Source: Owenia fusiformis (Eukaryota; Annelida; Polychaeta; Sabellida; Oweniidae). From it: DNA of 16,000 bases. The DNA is taken from the NCBI GenBank assembly GCA_903813345.2, contig CAIIXF020000403.1, positions 1-16,000 on the forward strand, given 5' to 3'. The translations under genes and the position numbers were made by a program. Below are positions 1 to 7,030 of this stretch, in pieces (position 1 is the stretch's first letter; the number at the start of each line of letters is the position of its first letter). The notes below the pieces were generated by a model. It ran no database searches. It had not been told where the DNA came from and worked only from the letters and a program-made list of their open reading frames with translations.

Positions 1-285
1 GTTGTTGTAGTGCATTTAATGCCACTTTTTCTGTCATTTTCAGTTGCTATGGGGTTATCGGATCCATCTGCATTGGCCTTTACAGTGTGGTGGAATAACA
101 TTACAGTTGGATGTTTTTTTGAAATCTAAAGAAAAGCCCAATTGAATAAAGGAATGAATAATTGGCTTAACAGCCATATCTAAAATGAGTTGATAAATCA
201 AACAAATGCAAACAAATGCAGCAAAGTATAGGAGTAGGAGGGTGTCTAGGTGATATATAGTTAACGTATATGTGCTGTTGTAAAA
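1..285. other. Left edge, no confident gene
   Basis: A pyrimidine-rich run ending in CAG (about 27-43) precedes a short plus-strand open frame that contains the peptide MGLSDPSALAF and stops at 127-129. This could be the 5' end of an exon, but I recognise no family and the piece is cut by the window edge. The rest of the stretch is AT-rich and shows nothing I can name. The long minus-strand open frame across 55-327 is hydrophobic because of T-rich runs and is not supported as a gene. Confidence 0.2.
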
Positions 286-435
286 ATGCATATCAGAAGA
301 TATGTTAATTCTGGAGGCAATGTGCAAAATGCTTTAGATATGAAAGTTGCTTTTGTGACCCATGGAACAGTGACTGGTGAACAAGCCTGTATAATAGATA
401 CAAATGATACAGGTGCTAATATTCCAGAATGGTGA
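286..435 (+). CDS. Short coding-like ORF, unknown; DTGA-like motif
   Basis: A 49-codon frame runs from ATG 286 to TGA 433-435. Its composition is protein-like, with balanced residues and no homopolymer bias. Near the C-terminal end it reads CIIDTNDTGANIPEW. The DTGA core resembles the active-site loop of retropepsin-type aspartic proteases, which are found in LTR retroelements. However, the residues before DTGA are T-N rather than the usual hydrophobic pair. The nucleotides show the six-base string gataca twice, nine bases apart, so the extra residues could come from a small duplication. No reverse transcriptase or integrase is visible nearby, so the identity is unproven. It may equally be an exon of an unknown gene. 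Confidence 0.3.
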   Translation: MHIRRYVNSGGNVQNALDMKVAFVTHGTVTGEQACIIDTNDTGANIPEW

Positions 436-663
436 CAGTGCCCACAATTCCACTGGCTCCAATCCCTTTTTTAAGCTTGGTAGTGGCCGTTACTGCTTTG
501 TTTCTGCTTCCTATGGCTATTTAGCTTGGTTCAGATTCAAGGACTCTTTACTCAGTTACTCTTGCTCTTTAGCTCTTTGCTCGGCTCCACTGCCTCTTAG
601 CTTAGCTACTGTGGAAATGTTTCTTAATGAATTTTAAAAACAAAGAACAGTTGAAAAAACAGT

Positions 664-857
664 AGAAATATATAAAAAAAGTCGAGAACAAGAGCATGTA
701 TTACTCTGACTGTAAATGTCTGTTGATGACCAGTGATGGCAATAAAACATCCATTGCTGTGATTGATGAGATGTGGTCGTCACAGGAAGAGGCTGGCATA
801 AAGGATAACCTTCACAAATTATGTGCAGTCATCAAATCTAACAAACATTTTTCTTGA
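664..857 (+). CDS. Short coding-like ORF, unknown function
   Basis: The frame is open from about 664, after a TAG, with an ATG at 696 and a TGA at 855-857. From the ATG it is 53 codons. It begins MYYSDCKCLLMTSDGNK and carries the stretch IAVIDEMWSSQEEAGIKD followed by HKLCAVIKSN. The mix of charged, hydrophobic and cysteine residues looks like real protein, not an AT-rich shadow. I do not recognise the family. It lies on the same strand as the open frames at 286-435 and 1021-1191, so the three could be remnants or exons of one gene, but no frame or splice evidence joins them. Confidence 0.3.
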
Positions 858-1020
858 AGTAAAGAATAAATTATAATTATAAATTATAAATATTTTTCTC
901 AGTTCTAGATTTTCTTAAATTGTCACTGACCATTTTAATTGGAAAACAAAATCAACCCTAAACCCCACCCTAAATAATAATTGCAATTTATCAATAAATT
1001 CACTGTAAAAAAGTTGTTGA

Positions 1021-1191
1021 TCCAATTCTTCCAATCCCTATACAATACGGTTAGAGTCCTTAGAGGAGATCGAGAAAAAAAGATTGCAGTCACAGAAAGA
1101 AAAAGCAGAAGAACAGTTAATTGTGCTAGCATGCCTCGGGGAGAGGTATAAAGATCACATAGAGATGGTGCATCAAAATATAAAGACTTAG
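1021..1191 (+). CDS. Short coiled-coil-like ORF, unknown
   Basis: A frame of 56 codons is open after a TGA at 1018-1020 and ends at TAG 1189-1191. It has no methionine near its start, so it is a 5'-truncated piece or an exon. The central peptide RLESLEEIEKKRLQSQKE and the following AEEQL have a heptad-like pattern of charged residues with leucines, typical of a coiled coil. They are followed by LACLGERYKDHIEMVHQN. A minus-strand open frame across 935-1213 covers the same bases but looks like its shadow. Family unknown. Such coils occur in many proteins, including the C-terminal parts of some transposon-encoded DNA-binding proteins, but that is only a possibility. Confidence 0.3.
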   Translation, partial: SNSSNPYTIRLESLEEIEKKRLQSQKEKAEEQLIVLACLGERYKDHIEMVHQNIKT

Positions 1192-1689
1192 AATCAATCG
1201 ACAACTCAACCATCCTTTTTTCCTCTTTTTCTTAAAATGAGATAAAAATACACTTTACTATGCTAAATAAGGCCAATACTATATAAAAATATGGTAATAT
1301 AGTATATGTAACTATGTTCTCTTTCTATTATATTGTATTTTATTTGTACATGCCAACTTTAACACAGAATAAAAAAAAACTCAACCCTACTACCTTCTGG
1401 TAAAGTGTGGGATATTTCCTTTGGAACAATAAAATAAAAAAGAACCAAGATTTAAAATAGATGTACCCCAAAGCTAGGAGGTTTAGAAAAAAATAACAGA
1501 ATGTAGCAGTCTGTGACTTAACAATGGTATCAGAAAAAAGACCTAAGGGTATACTTGGCATAAGGAAATTAAATTGGGAATATATATATGCTTTGAGGCG
1601 GTCAATTTCTGGATAGATAAACTTCCCACAAAGGACATCCAATGGTTTCAAAGATATTCATCACTAAGGTGATCCATTTTATTCTTACC
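1192..1689. other. AT-rich stretch, no supported gene
   Basis: Low-complexity A/T-rich DNA with runs such as ATATATAT near 1580. A minus-strand open frame of 103 codons (1340-1651) exists, but its C-terminal half is mostly F, L, Y and K encoded by poly-T/A, as expected of a chance frame. I see no splice signals, tandem repeat or terminal inverted repeat that I can support. Confidence 0.4.
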
Positions 1690-2010
1690 AATAATTTTAC
1701 CCCTACAAAGTTCATGTGTGTGGGCTGGTATATCAAGAAGAAGGCTACTGATATATCAAGAAGAGGGCTACTAGCATCAAGGTGTTCATGGGGTAATGAT
1801 TAGCGACGGCTATCAAGAAATCTTGGCACAAACATTTTTTGCCTTTTATAACTCAACACTTTCCACAAGACAAGTGTCTTTACCAGGACAATGATCCAAA
1901 ACATGTGTCAAGATCGACAAAAGATTTGATGAGGAAGAATGGAGTTTTCCACTGGGAAAGTCCAACATAGAGAGATTGCAACCCGGGGCAGGATATGATG
2001 AAGACAGTGT
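1690..2010 (+). pseudogene. Decayed Tc1/mariner-like transposase fragment
   Basis: Three peptide islands follow the order of the catalytic part of a Tc1-type DDE transposase but lie in different frames. KVHV (about 1708-1719) leads into WAGIS (about 1721-1736). Next comes SIKVFMG (about 1773-1793), then VMISDGYQEILAQT (about 1794-1836). The clearest island is LYQDNDPKHVS (about 1880-1912), which matches the conserved block holding the second catalytic aspartate (DNDPKH). Beyond it the SPDLNPIE block expected in the family is not intact. A 23-bp tandem duplication (1729-1751 and 1752-1774) and several frameshifts disable the copy. Tc1/mariner transposases cut and paste DNA in the nucleus. Terminal inverted repeats were not found, so element ends are unknown. 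Confidence 0.65.
1729..1774. repeat. 23-bp tandem duplication inside transposase relic
   Basis: The unit beginning tatatcaagaag occurs twice head to tail, at 1729-1751 and 1752-1774, with one mismatch. Because 23 is not a multiple of three it shifts the frame of the surrounding Tc1-like coding remnant. It therefore looks like a post-insertion slippage event. Confidence 0.8.
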
Positions 2011-2640
2011 TATGTTGGTTCCATGTTGGATGTTTGGTATTTTGGATCATATGGATTATTCAGTTTTGGATATTTTATACTATTCTAGAAGTTGATATAC
2101 GGAAGTAAAGGTTGTACCACTACATTTCTTTATCACTAGTGGTTTGAAATCAAATACTTACTGTGAAACGATAATATAAGTTAGGGCGTGGCGTTAGTAA
2201 CAAGAAAGTGTTTAGCATGCAATGTCCTATGCTGTTGCTGTTGTTGTCGTTGTCATAAACATTGTAAGTGCATGTTGTAAATAATGGGACAATGAGTGCA
2301 GCCTGGTTCTTACCTTTTTTAGTTGTTACATGAAGTGTTTCTTTTTTTACAAGTAAAGTGTGTTACAATTTACGTGGCACCATTTCATTCAGTGTATTAT
2401 ATTTCCCGTGGATACTATTCATAAAACATTGATGTTGATTGTGATGTGTGGACTTTACCAAAATTTATACAGGGTCTTATAAATACTTGTATACCTTCAG
2501 AACAAAGGAGTTTCATGAGACTCTCTGCACATGCCTTTTCTAATGGCTGAAAACACTGCCAATCCCAGGCAAAAAGAGCTGCTAAACAGCGGGCTATTGA
2601 TTTCTTTCAATCTGGATTGGAGTTGGATGAAGTGGGGGAG
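2011..2640. other. Intergenic stretch with short CTG/TTG microsatellite and unknown ORF
   Basis: About 2232-2253 is an imperfect (TTG/CTG)n run. Around 2550-2640 a plus-strand frame reads AKRAAKQRAIDFFQSGLELD just before the minisatellite. It looks protein-like but is not recognised and has a TGA shortly upstream. The rest shows no gene or element boundary that I can support. Confidence 0.3.
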
Positions 2641-2767
2641 AGATGTCCGGTGATGAAGAGGATGGGGGAGAGATGTCCGGTGATGAAGAGGATGGGGGAG
2701 GGATGGGGGAGAGATGTCCGGTGATGAAGAGGATGGGGGAGGGATGTCCGGTGATGAAGAGGATGGG
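2641..2767. repeat. 30-bp minisatellite, about four units
   Basis: The unit starts agatgtccggtgatgaagag and ends gatgggggag. Copies 1 and 2 (2641-2670, 2671-2700) are identical. They are followed by an 11-bp partial unit (2701-2711), a third full copy (2712-2741) and a truncated, slightly diverged fourth (2742-2767). In one plus frame the unit encodes the acidic decapeptide GEMSGDEEDG, and after the last copy that frame continues as LDIQIMEDPYTTTV to a TAG near 2840. The 11-bp remainder breaks the frame between copies 2 and 3. The array may therefore be an expanded coding repeat in a now broken gene. The minus-strand open frames here, rich in S and P, are shadows of the repeat. Confidence 0.85.
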
Positions 2768-2916
2768 CTCGACATTCAAATAATGGAAGATCCATACACT
2801 ACAACAGTGCTACTATATGATATTAATACATCACTTGTTTAGTATGGAACATCTATAAAGGCATTATATTGTTTCTTAGTCAGGTGTTCTTCACAGAGAG
2901 TGTTCATTCATGCTAG

Positions 2917-3117
2917 TTGATAATTCTTGATGTCAAACACAACTGCAGTAACCTTGCAATATTGAGTGAGACTGGCAGACTACCAATGTCATATCATATT
3001 CATTTGAGTGCAATTAAATACTGGATGCACATAAGCATGCTGCCAAAGACTTCTCTAATGAGCAAATTACTTTCACACATGAAACACAAAAAATACAGTC
3101 TGGTACAATTTCATTGA
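2917..3117 (+). pseudogene. Non-LTR (LINE) retrotransposon polyprotein fragment
   Basis: The frame opens right after a TAG at 2914-2916 and runs 66 codons to TGA at 3115-3117. The peptide ILDVKHNCSNLAILSETGR, followed by LPMSYHIHLSAIKYW, matches the pattern found after the reverse-transcriptase domain in many invertebrate LINEs. There a segment of the type 'snlavl.ElGRfPl....i..ikYW' follows the thumb region. The match rests on my memory of this family pattern and no database search was possible. Catalytic reverse-transcriptase motifs (such as the YxDD box) are not visible upstream. This is therefore a 5'-truncated scrap, as LINE insertions usually are. It sits 80 bp before an unrelated helicase fragment on the same strand. 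Confidence 0.5.
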
Positions 3118-3178
3118 AAAGTCACTGCAAAGTATTGACATTGATATAAAAGATACAAAAATAAAAATGTAGAAGAAC

Positions 3179-3204
3179 GCATATGTACATACGTATATGT
3201 ATGA
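3179..3204. repeat. Alternating purine-pyrimidine tract at helicase truncation
   Basis: The stretch reads catatgtacatacgtatat and continues gtatg. It is almost strictly alternating R-Y and nearly self-complementary. It lies exactly where helicase similarity begins. Such tracts are prone to breakage and slippage, so it may mark the truncation point. Confidence 0.5.
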
Positions 3205-3601
3205 ATCAGTACGTATTGAGCCATTCAATGATGAAGTTAATAGCAGATTCATGAGACGTCAACTTCCACTGATTTTATCATATGCCTGTACAATACATAA
3301 GTTACAAGGAAAAACATGTGACAGACTAGCAATATCTTGTAAGGATATGTTCGCAGGAGGACAAGCATATGTTGCATTCAGTAGAGTTACTTCATCAGAT
3401 GGTCTATACATTATAGATTATGAACCTAAATCCATATATTGTGATGAAAAGTTGGCACAAGCATTAGATCAAATGCCAGATTGTGAATTACACCAATATC
3501 CATGTGCAGAAAAAAATGACTTGAGCATCATGTACCGTACACAAGGTTTAATAGCACATATTAATGATGTGAAGTATAATTCTGATTTGACAAGTTGATG
3601 A
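3197..3601 (+). pseudogene. PIF1/Helitron-type helicase, C-terminal fragment
   Basis: This is the best-supported protein in the window: 133 codons from ATG 3197 to a TGA at 3596-3598, with a second TGA directly after at 3599-3601. Near residues 25-41 it reads LPLILSYACTIHKLQGKT, the conserved superfamily-1 helicase block around TIHKxQG. Near residues 56-72 it reads GQAYVAFSRVTSSDGLYI, helicase motif VI with its arginine. The following DYEPKSIYCDEKL matches the tail typical of PIF1-like proteins. The Walker A and B motifs, which should lie several hundred residues upstream, are absent, so only the last part survives. Such domains occur in Helitron rolling-circle transposons (Rep-helicase) and as stand-alone PIF1-like genes; no Rep domain is visible to decide. 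The remaining frame has no stop, suggesting fairly recent truncation or exon status. Confidence 0.8.
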
Positions 3602-3753
3602 TTTTTACAAATAGTGATTTTTACATGTTTTCCGCTACTTAGATTTTTCTAGATTTTTGATATGTGTTTTAACTCATCAATATGCATTTGTTGCACTAGG
3701 TTTAATTAGGTGTGCAATTTTTTCATTTATTTTTGATAATTTTACTGGAGTAG

Positions 3754-3999
3754 AGGTACTCCCATATACTTGTGAAGAAGATGTCGCAGGTAGTCACACA
3801 ATTTTTTCATGCTGATTTCCAATGCAATTTCATGTTGCCAAAGCTTTCATCAAGTGTCGTGTATTACAAGAAGAAGTTAAAAGTACACAACTTTGGCATC
3901 CATTCTTTAGCCATGAAGACGCTTTGTGCAAATCTATGGCCAGAAACTGAGGGGGCAAGGGAGCTAACGAAATTATCAAATGTACTGACGATGTATTGA
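3754..3999 (+). pseudogene. RNase-H-like transposon protein fragment (DUF7869-like)
   Basis: The frame is open from 3754 (after TAG) to TGA 3997-3999, with an ATG at 3781. The peptide FHADFQCNFMLPKLSSSVVY is followed by YKKKLKVHNFGIH, then LWPETEGARELTKLSNVL. This order matches a large uncharacterised family common in invertebrate and fungal genomes, of the type 'DfQq.lp.Pkls...fYkrkLw.yNfGIH....mw.E..a.RG..Ei.s.l'. I recall it as DUF7869, probably an RNase-H-fold transposase-like domain, with the aspartate of DFQ as a likely metal ligand; that assignment is from memory. The rest of the domain is missing downstream, so this is a fragment. Confidence 0.55.
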
Positions 4000-4348
4000 C
4001 TGCTAAATAACCATTATGACTTTATTCAGGATGGGTTTAGGAAAATAAGAGAAGTTGAAAGATTACAAGTTCTGCAAACATTTATAACTCTTTAGGAAAT
4101 GTGAAGATTTGAATTCATGAATTGTGATGCATTGATTGACAACAGTATTACAATCTATTCCTTACTTGAAAACAAAAAATATTCCAAACCCAGAACAAAG
4201 GAAGATGCAATTTTTATATTTTTAGTAAAAGTTAAAAAAAAAAGGTTTATTTTCTCAAATAGCCATAGCCTTCTCTATGAACAAAAAATTATTTTCTTGC
4301 TCTTGACTATGGGATATATGCCATCATCAAGTTTTGAAACATGAACAG
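4000..4348 (+). other. Uncertain coding-like stretch
   Basis: A short plus frame after TGA (about 4003-4095) reads NHYDFIQDGFRKIREVERL and ends at TAG. A further 75-codon frame starts MNCDALIDNSITIYSLLENK (4117-4344) and turns into poly-K and F/L-rich sequence. Both could be decayed transposon coding sequence continuing the preceding fragment, but I recognise neither. Confidence 0.2.
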
Positions 4349-4468
4349 AAAGACCCAGGGGTACTCCACCAGAAAGACCCAAAGGTGCCCCACCAAAAAG
4401 ACCTGAAGGTGCCCCACCAAAAAGACCTAAAGGTGCCCAACCAAAAAGACCTGAAGGTGCCCAACCAA
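4349..4468. repeat. 24-bp tandem repeat, five units
   Basis: Five head-to-tail units start at 4349, 4373, 4397, 4421 and 4445, with consensus aaagacctgaaggtgcccca plus ccaa. Being eight codons long, the unit keeps every frame open. One plus frame gives KDLKVPHQ (part of a 76-codon frame 4334-4564), another gives GAPPKRPE. Substitutions are spread so that neighbouring units differ at one to three sites. The two 3' units share gcccaacc while units 2 and 3 share gccccacc, indicating stepwise expansion. The array ends abruptly at 4468 and 5 bp later joins the A/B repeat family. Confidence 0.85.
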
Positions 4469-4472
4469 AAAG

Positions 4473-4545
4473 ATGTTTTTCTGTCAGCGCATTGCTTTAT
4501 TGTACACAGATTCCATAAGCTTGTATTCGCGAAAATAACTAACGC
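4473..4545 (+). repeat. Third, internally deleted copy of the A/B repeat
   Basis: Positions 4473-4501 are identical over 29 bp to 4838-4866 in copy A (start atgtttttctgtcagcgc). After an 8-bp join, 4510-4538 resembles the ttccacagcttgtgacgaaa part of copies A and B, with small indels. The middle of the palindromic core is missing. The copy is thus a short deletion derivative placed directly against the 24-bp tandem repeat. Confidence 0.5.
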
Positions 4546-4557
4546 CTGTCGGCTACT

Positions 4558-4656
4558 GGATTAACCTGTCTATGGGAACAAGAAGCCCCAGAATGGCTGG
4601 ACAGCAGAGTTAAGAAATTCAAAGATGATATAGCCACAAGATACATTGTAAAGTAA
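4558..4656 (+). CDS. Short coding-like fragment, unknown
   Basis: A plus frame reads CLWEQEAPEWLDSRVKKF and then KDDIATRYIVK before a TAA at 4654-4656. Its composition is protein-like and differs from the AT-rich surroundings. It may be a leftover of a transposon protein interrupted by the repeat copy just upstream, but I cannot name the family and its 5' limit is unclear. Confidence 0.2.
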   Translation, partial: GLTCLWEQEAPEWLDSRVKKFKDDIATRYIVK

Positions 4657-4808
4657 ATCAAAACATTTCAGATGAGGAACAATAAATGTCCTTGGCTTTT
4701 CCTTCTTTTACCAACACGCAGGCCCAACTATGCACATTAAAAACAGTTGAATTTTTGACCTGAATCATTGATTGAGAGTGTCATACTGCTCAATTTTTTC
4801 TTCAAACT

Positions 4809-5290
4809 TGTTCCATTCAGTGCAAAGTGAAACGAAAATGTTTTTCTGTCAGCGCATTGCTTTATTTGCAGTCCCTAATTTTAGCGGCGTATGGATCCCC
4901 AGCTGTGAGAAGATATTTCCACAGCTTGTTAAAATTAACTTTTTAATTAGCTTTTTAGCGATCAACTTTTATTTTGAACCCGTTGGGATAAACTACCTCA
5001 TTTATTTGGAACTGGTTTTGAAGGAGTACCACAGCCTTCAGGGACATTTTGCTCCAAAATGTATCATATCAAATAAACGTTGACTGGAGGGAAATGCATA
5101 AAGTGAAGTTGGAGTTTCCTAGGCTTGGGTGATTTGGCGGGGTCCCTAAGGATAAGCTGCATGGATATAGCAGCTTATAGAAGAAGATATTTCCACAGCT
5201 TGTGACGAAAACCACACTAAAACGAGGGACGTGGTATAACAGAATAATGTACCAACAGACAGGCATTTTTGTTTTGCTTTGAATGGAACA
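4809..5290. mobile_element. Palindromic (foldback-type) element in copy A, split by insertion
   Basis: Left end tgttccattca (4809-4819) and right end tgaatggaaca (5280-5290) are an exact 11-bp inverted pair. Complementarity continues in patches inward, including gtccct / agggac and ttttag / ctaaaa, to a centre around gaagatattt. Without the 274-bp insertion the element is 208 bp, the same as in copy B. Open frames occur on both strands because of the palindrome, so they are not taken as genes. Superfamily and target-site duplication are unclear. Confidence 0.55.
4930..5203. mobile_element. 274-bp insertion bounded by 22-bp direct repeats
   Basis: The 22-bp string agaagatatttccacagctt plus gt is identical at 4908-4929 and 5182-5203, while copy B has it once with two mismatches. 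The extra 274 bp in copy A is therefore an insertion or template-switch product made after A and B diverged. It has no poly-A tail and no clear terminal inverted repeat. At its 3' side lies a perfect 9-bp hairpin (5152-5160 / 5170-5178, ataagctgc). A 22-bp duplication is long for a cut-and-paste element, so strand-switching repair is an alternative. Confidence 0.6.
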
Positions 5291-5802
5291 CATTTGACGA
5301 AATACGCAGCTATATGAAACTCACAATTGTTATCTGGTAGGTTGAAAATTCAAATTACCTTTTCAAGCTTCATAGTTGGACCTGCCTGTTGATAATAGAG
5401 ACAAATGTGCTGTCATTTGACATGGCATGTGAATAAATATCTTTACAAAGCCCGAAAAAAGATGAGATCAATTTAGAACAATGTATGAGATTTATTAATT
5501 AAATCGGCAGAATACAATAAACATATAAAGAGATTTTGGATGATTAACCCTTCTCATTTTGAGGGAGTACTGATGGCGCCATTTCACTTTGTTAAGTGAG
5601 CTGATCTCCATATTGTGGCAGAATTGTTTGAAATCATAACCAAAGAATGTGTCATACAAGAGTTATAACATATAAGTTGACAAGATGTCCATCGACTGGA
5701 GTATCAATCCCAATTGAGGATTCATAGAATGACATTTTGAAAAAAAAAAAATACATTATTTAAATTAATAAATTATGGTTAATATTTCTGACAACATATT
5801 TG

Positions 5803-6003
5803 CGATATACCTGGACCACAAGTGCATAAAAATTGGGGACAAGTAGACAGAAAAGTATATATTGGAGCAAATTTAATTTCTAATTGCTAATTGACATCGA
5901 TTGCTTAAAAGTTAATTTTAAAACAACCTAAAAATATATTATTTTGCTTATTAATCATATTAATATATCAGTATTGTGTGAGTATATAATTTTATTTGAA
6001 TGA
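5803..6003. other. AT-rich flank, nothing recognised
   Basis: Just past repeat copy A the sequence is AT-rich with TTAA- and TAAT-rich words and no open frame, repeat boundary or inverted repeat that I can support. Confidence 0.4.
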
Positions 6004-6306
6004 ATTTTAACAAAACCAGTGGAGAAAAAGGTGCGTTTCAGAGGTAACGTGACCCAGAGTGACACATTTTTCATTGGCCTAGAATGCACTGTAATAATAT
6101 TTACAGATACCTCTGTACCAATTAACAAAGATAAAATGTAAAGCATATATAATACAAGAACCTGTAAATGATGAAATCATTCAATCTAATAATCACTGTT
6201 ATTTTATATTTTCACAGGTGAAAGATGGAAGATGAACAACTTCTACCAATACTATGTCTATTGCAACGCTTCTGAAGAGACGAGAATGAATGTAACATGG
6301 ACTTGA
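6004..6306 (+). CDS. Possible two-exon gene fragment, unknown
   Basis: A plus frame open from 6004 to TAA 6139-6141 reads KPVEKKVRFRGNVTQSD and then FFIGLECTVIIF. A second frame (6218-6306) ends CNASEETRMNVTWT before a TGA and is preceded by a good 3' splice site (pyrimidine-rich run, then CACAG at 6213-6217). A donor AG|GTAACG exists at 6044, and using it keeps the frame across a 174-bp intron. If correct, this would be a 3' terminal exon pair whose short product has N-glycosylation-type sites (NAS, NVT). Nothing in it matches a family I know. Without transcript data it may be chance. Confidence 0.25.
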
Positions 6307-7030
6307 GGATTAATTAAATGATTGACGATTGACTAAGTCAACTATATGACTTAATGTTCTGACCCTAGTATTTCAGAATGATATATGATGGTATGATAAA
6401 CTGTACTTTGAATTTGCATATGATGATGTTATACACTCATTAATATTAATGCAGTGGCGTAGCATGGGTATTTCGTGAGTGTACACCACAAGTGAGGGGA
6501 TTGGGGATCCCCCATGAAAAAAAAATTTATAATTGGCCATTTTTATCCAATATTTAATTACACGAACCCGTTTTTAAAATAGGTGCTTCTTGGAAACAAA
6601 ACTCATTTGTATTCAGAATATCCAGTATTTTTAAAATGTGGGGCGGTTCAATATAAAAATCAACTATTCTCTAAATTTTGAGAGTACGTCATGGAGTTTT
6701 ATGAGTATATCACGCTACATTGAAATGTAAAGGAAACATTGGCAGAAAGCATGCACAGTATGAACAGTTTATTTCTAAAAACTTTGCTAAACGAAGCATT
6801 TCTTCGCAAACAAACATGCAAATGAGCTTATTTGCATAAATTACAAATAGTATAAAAAAAGCATCTTAATACTATTTATTTGGTATATGAATTATGAAAA
6901 TCGATTAATTTATCCAGCAGTAGTCTGGTGGCAGTTTAGAAATCCCGCGTTCGAACACTTATAATACTCCTAGATCTTAATATAACAATACGGTTTTTGC
7001 AATACGTTGTTTTTATTATTCACCTGTAGA
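6307..7030. other. Non-coding stretch with a hAT-like terminus
   Basis: Apart from the CAGTGGCGTAGC end described separately, this holds a ggggatcccc palindrome near 6486-6495, an A-run, and AT-rich DNA without credible open frames. The motif cgcgttcgaac near 6947 resembles a tRNA B box, but no cloverleaf can be drawn. Confidence 0.4.
6452..6468 (+). mobile_element. hAT-like MITE terminus (orphan)
   Basis: The string cagtggcgtagcatggg is very close to the start of many non-autonomous hAT elements (CAGTGGCGTAGC...). I found no matching inverse end (GCTACGCCACTG) downstream, so either the other end is diverged or deleted or it lies outside the window. The recognition is from memory of terminal motifs; the 8-bp target duplication expected for hAT could not be confirmed. 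Confidence 0.4.

Larger units (their letters stand above)
4775..5802 (+). repeat. Dispersed repeat, copy A
   Basis: This is collinear with 8345-9456 (copy B), from agagtgtcat to ctgacaacatatttg, with only scattered base differences by eye. It differs in discrete indels. A has a 10-bp insertion near its start, a 274-bp insertion (4930-5203) and about 33 bp near 5293-5325 that B lacks. A lacks the roughly 20 bp that B has near 8708-8735, and it lacks B's TTAA-flanked MITE. The first part (4809-5290) is an imperfect palindrome split by the insertion; the rest (5291-5802) is AT-rich with no coding signal. It could be a non-autonomous element or a segmental duplication 3570 bp from copy B. Confidence 0.85.

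Noticed and set aside
404-637. 77-codon plus open frame
   Set aside because: It overlaps the better frame at 286-435, is dominated by S, L and C from a CTCTTTAGCTC-type low-complexity stretch, and matches nothing known to me.
1340-1651. 103-codon minus open frame that looks membrane-like
   Set aside because: Its hydrophobicity comes from poly-T/A tracts read as F, L, I and K. No family motif, splice site or neighbour supports it.
2497-2795. Three overlapping minus-strand frames rich in S, P and H
   Set aside because: All are frames of the same 30-bp minisatellite and reflect the repeat only.
4005-4095. Peptide GFRKIREVERLQVL resembling a cytosine-methyltransferase motif
   Set aside because: The resemblance is limited to EVERLQ. 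The catalytic PCQ motif and target-recognition parts are absent, so it is likely coincidence.
6919-6965. tRNA or tRNA-derived SINE (cgcgttcgaac)
   Set aside because: Only a B-box-like word is present. The A box would be too close and no paired stems form.
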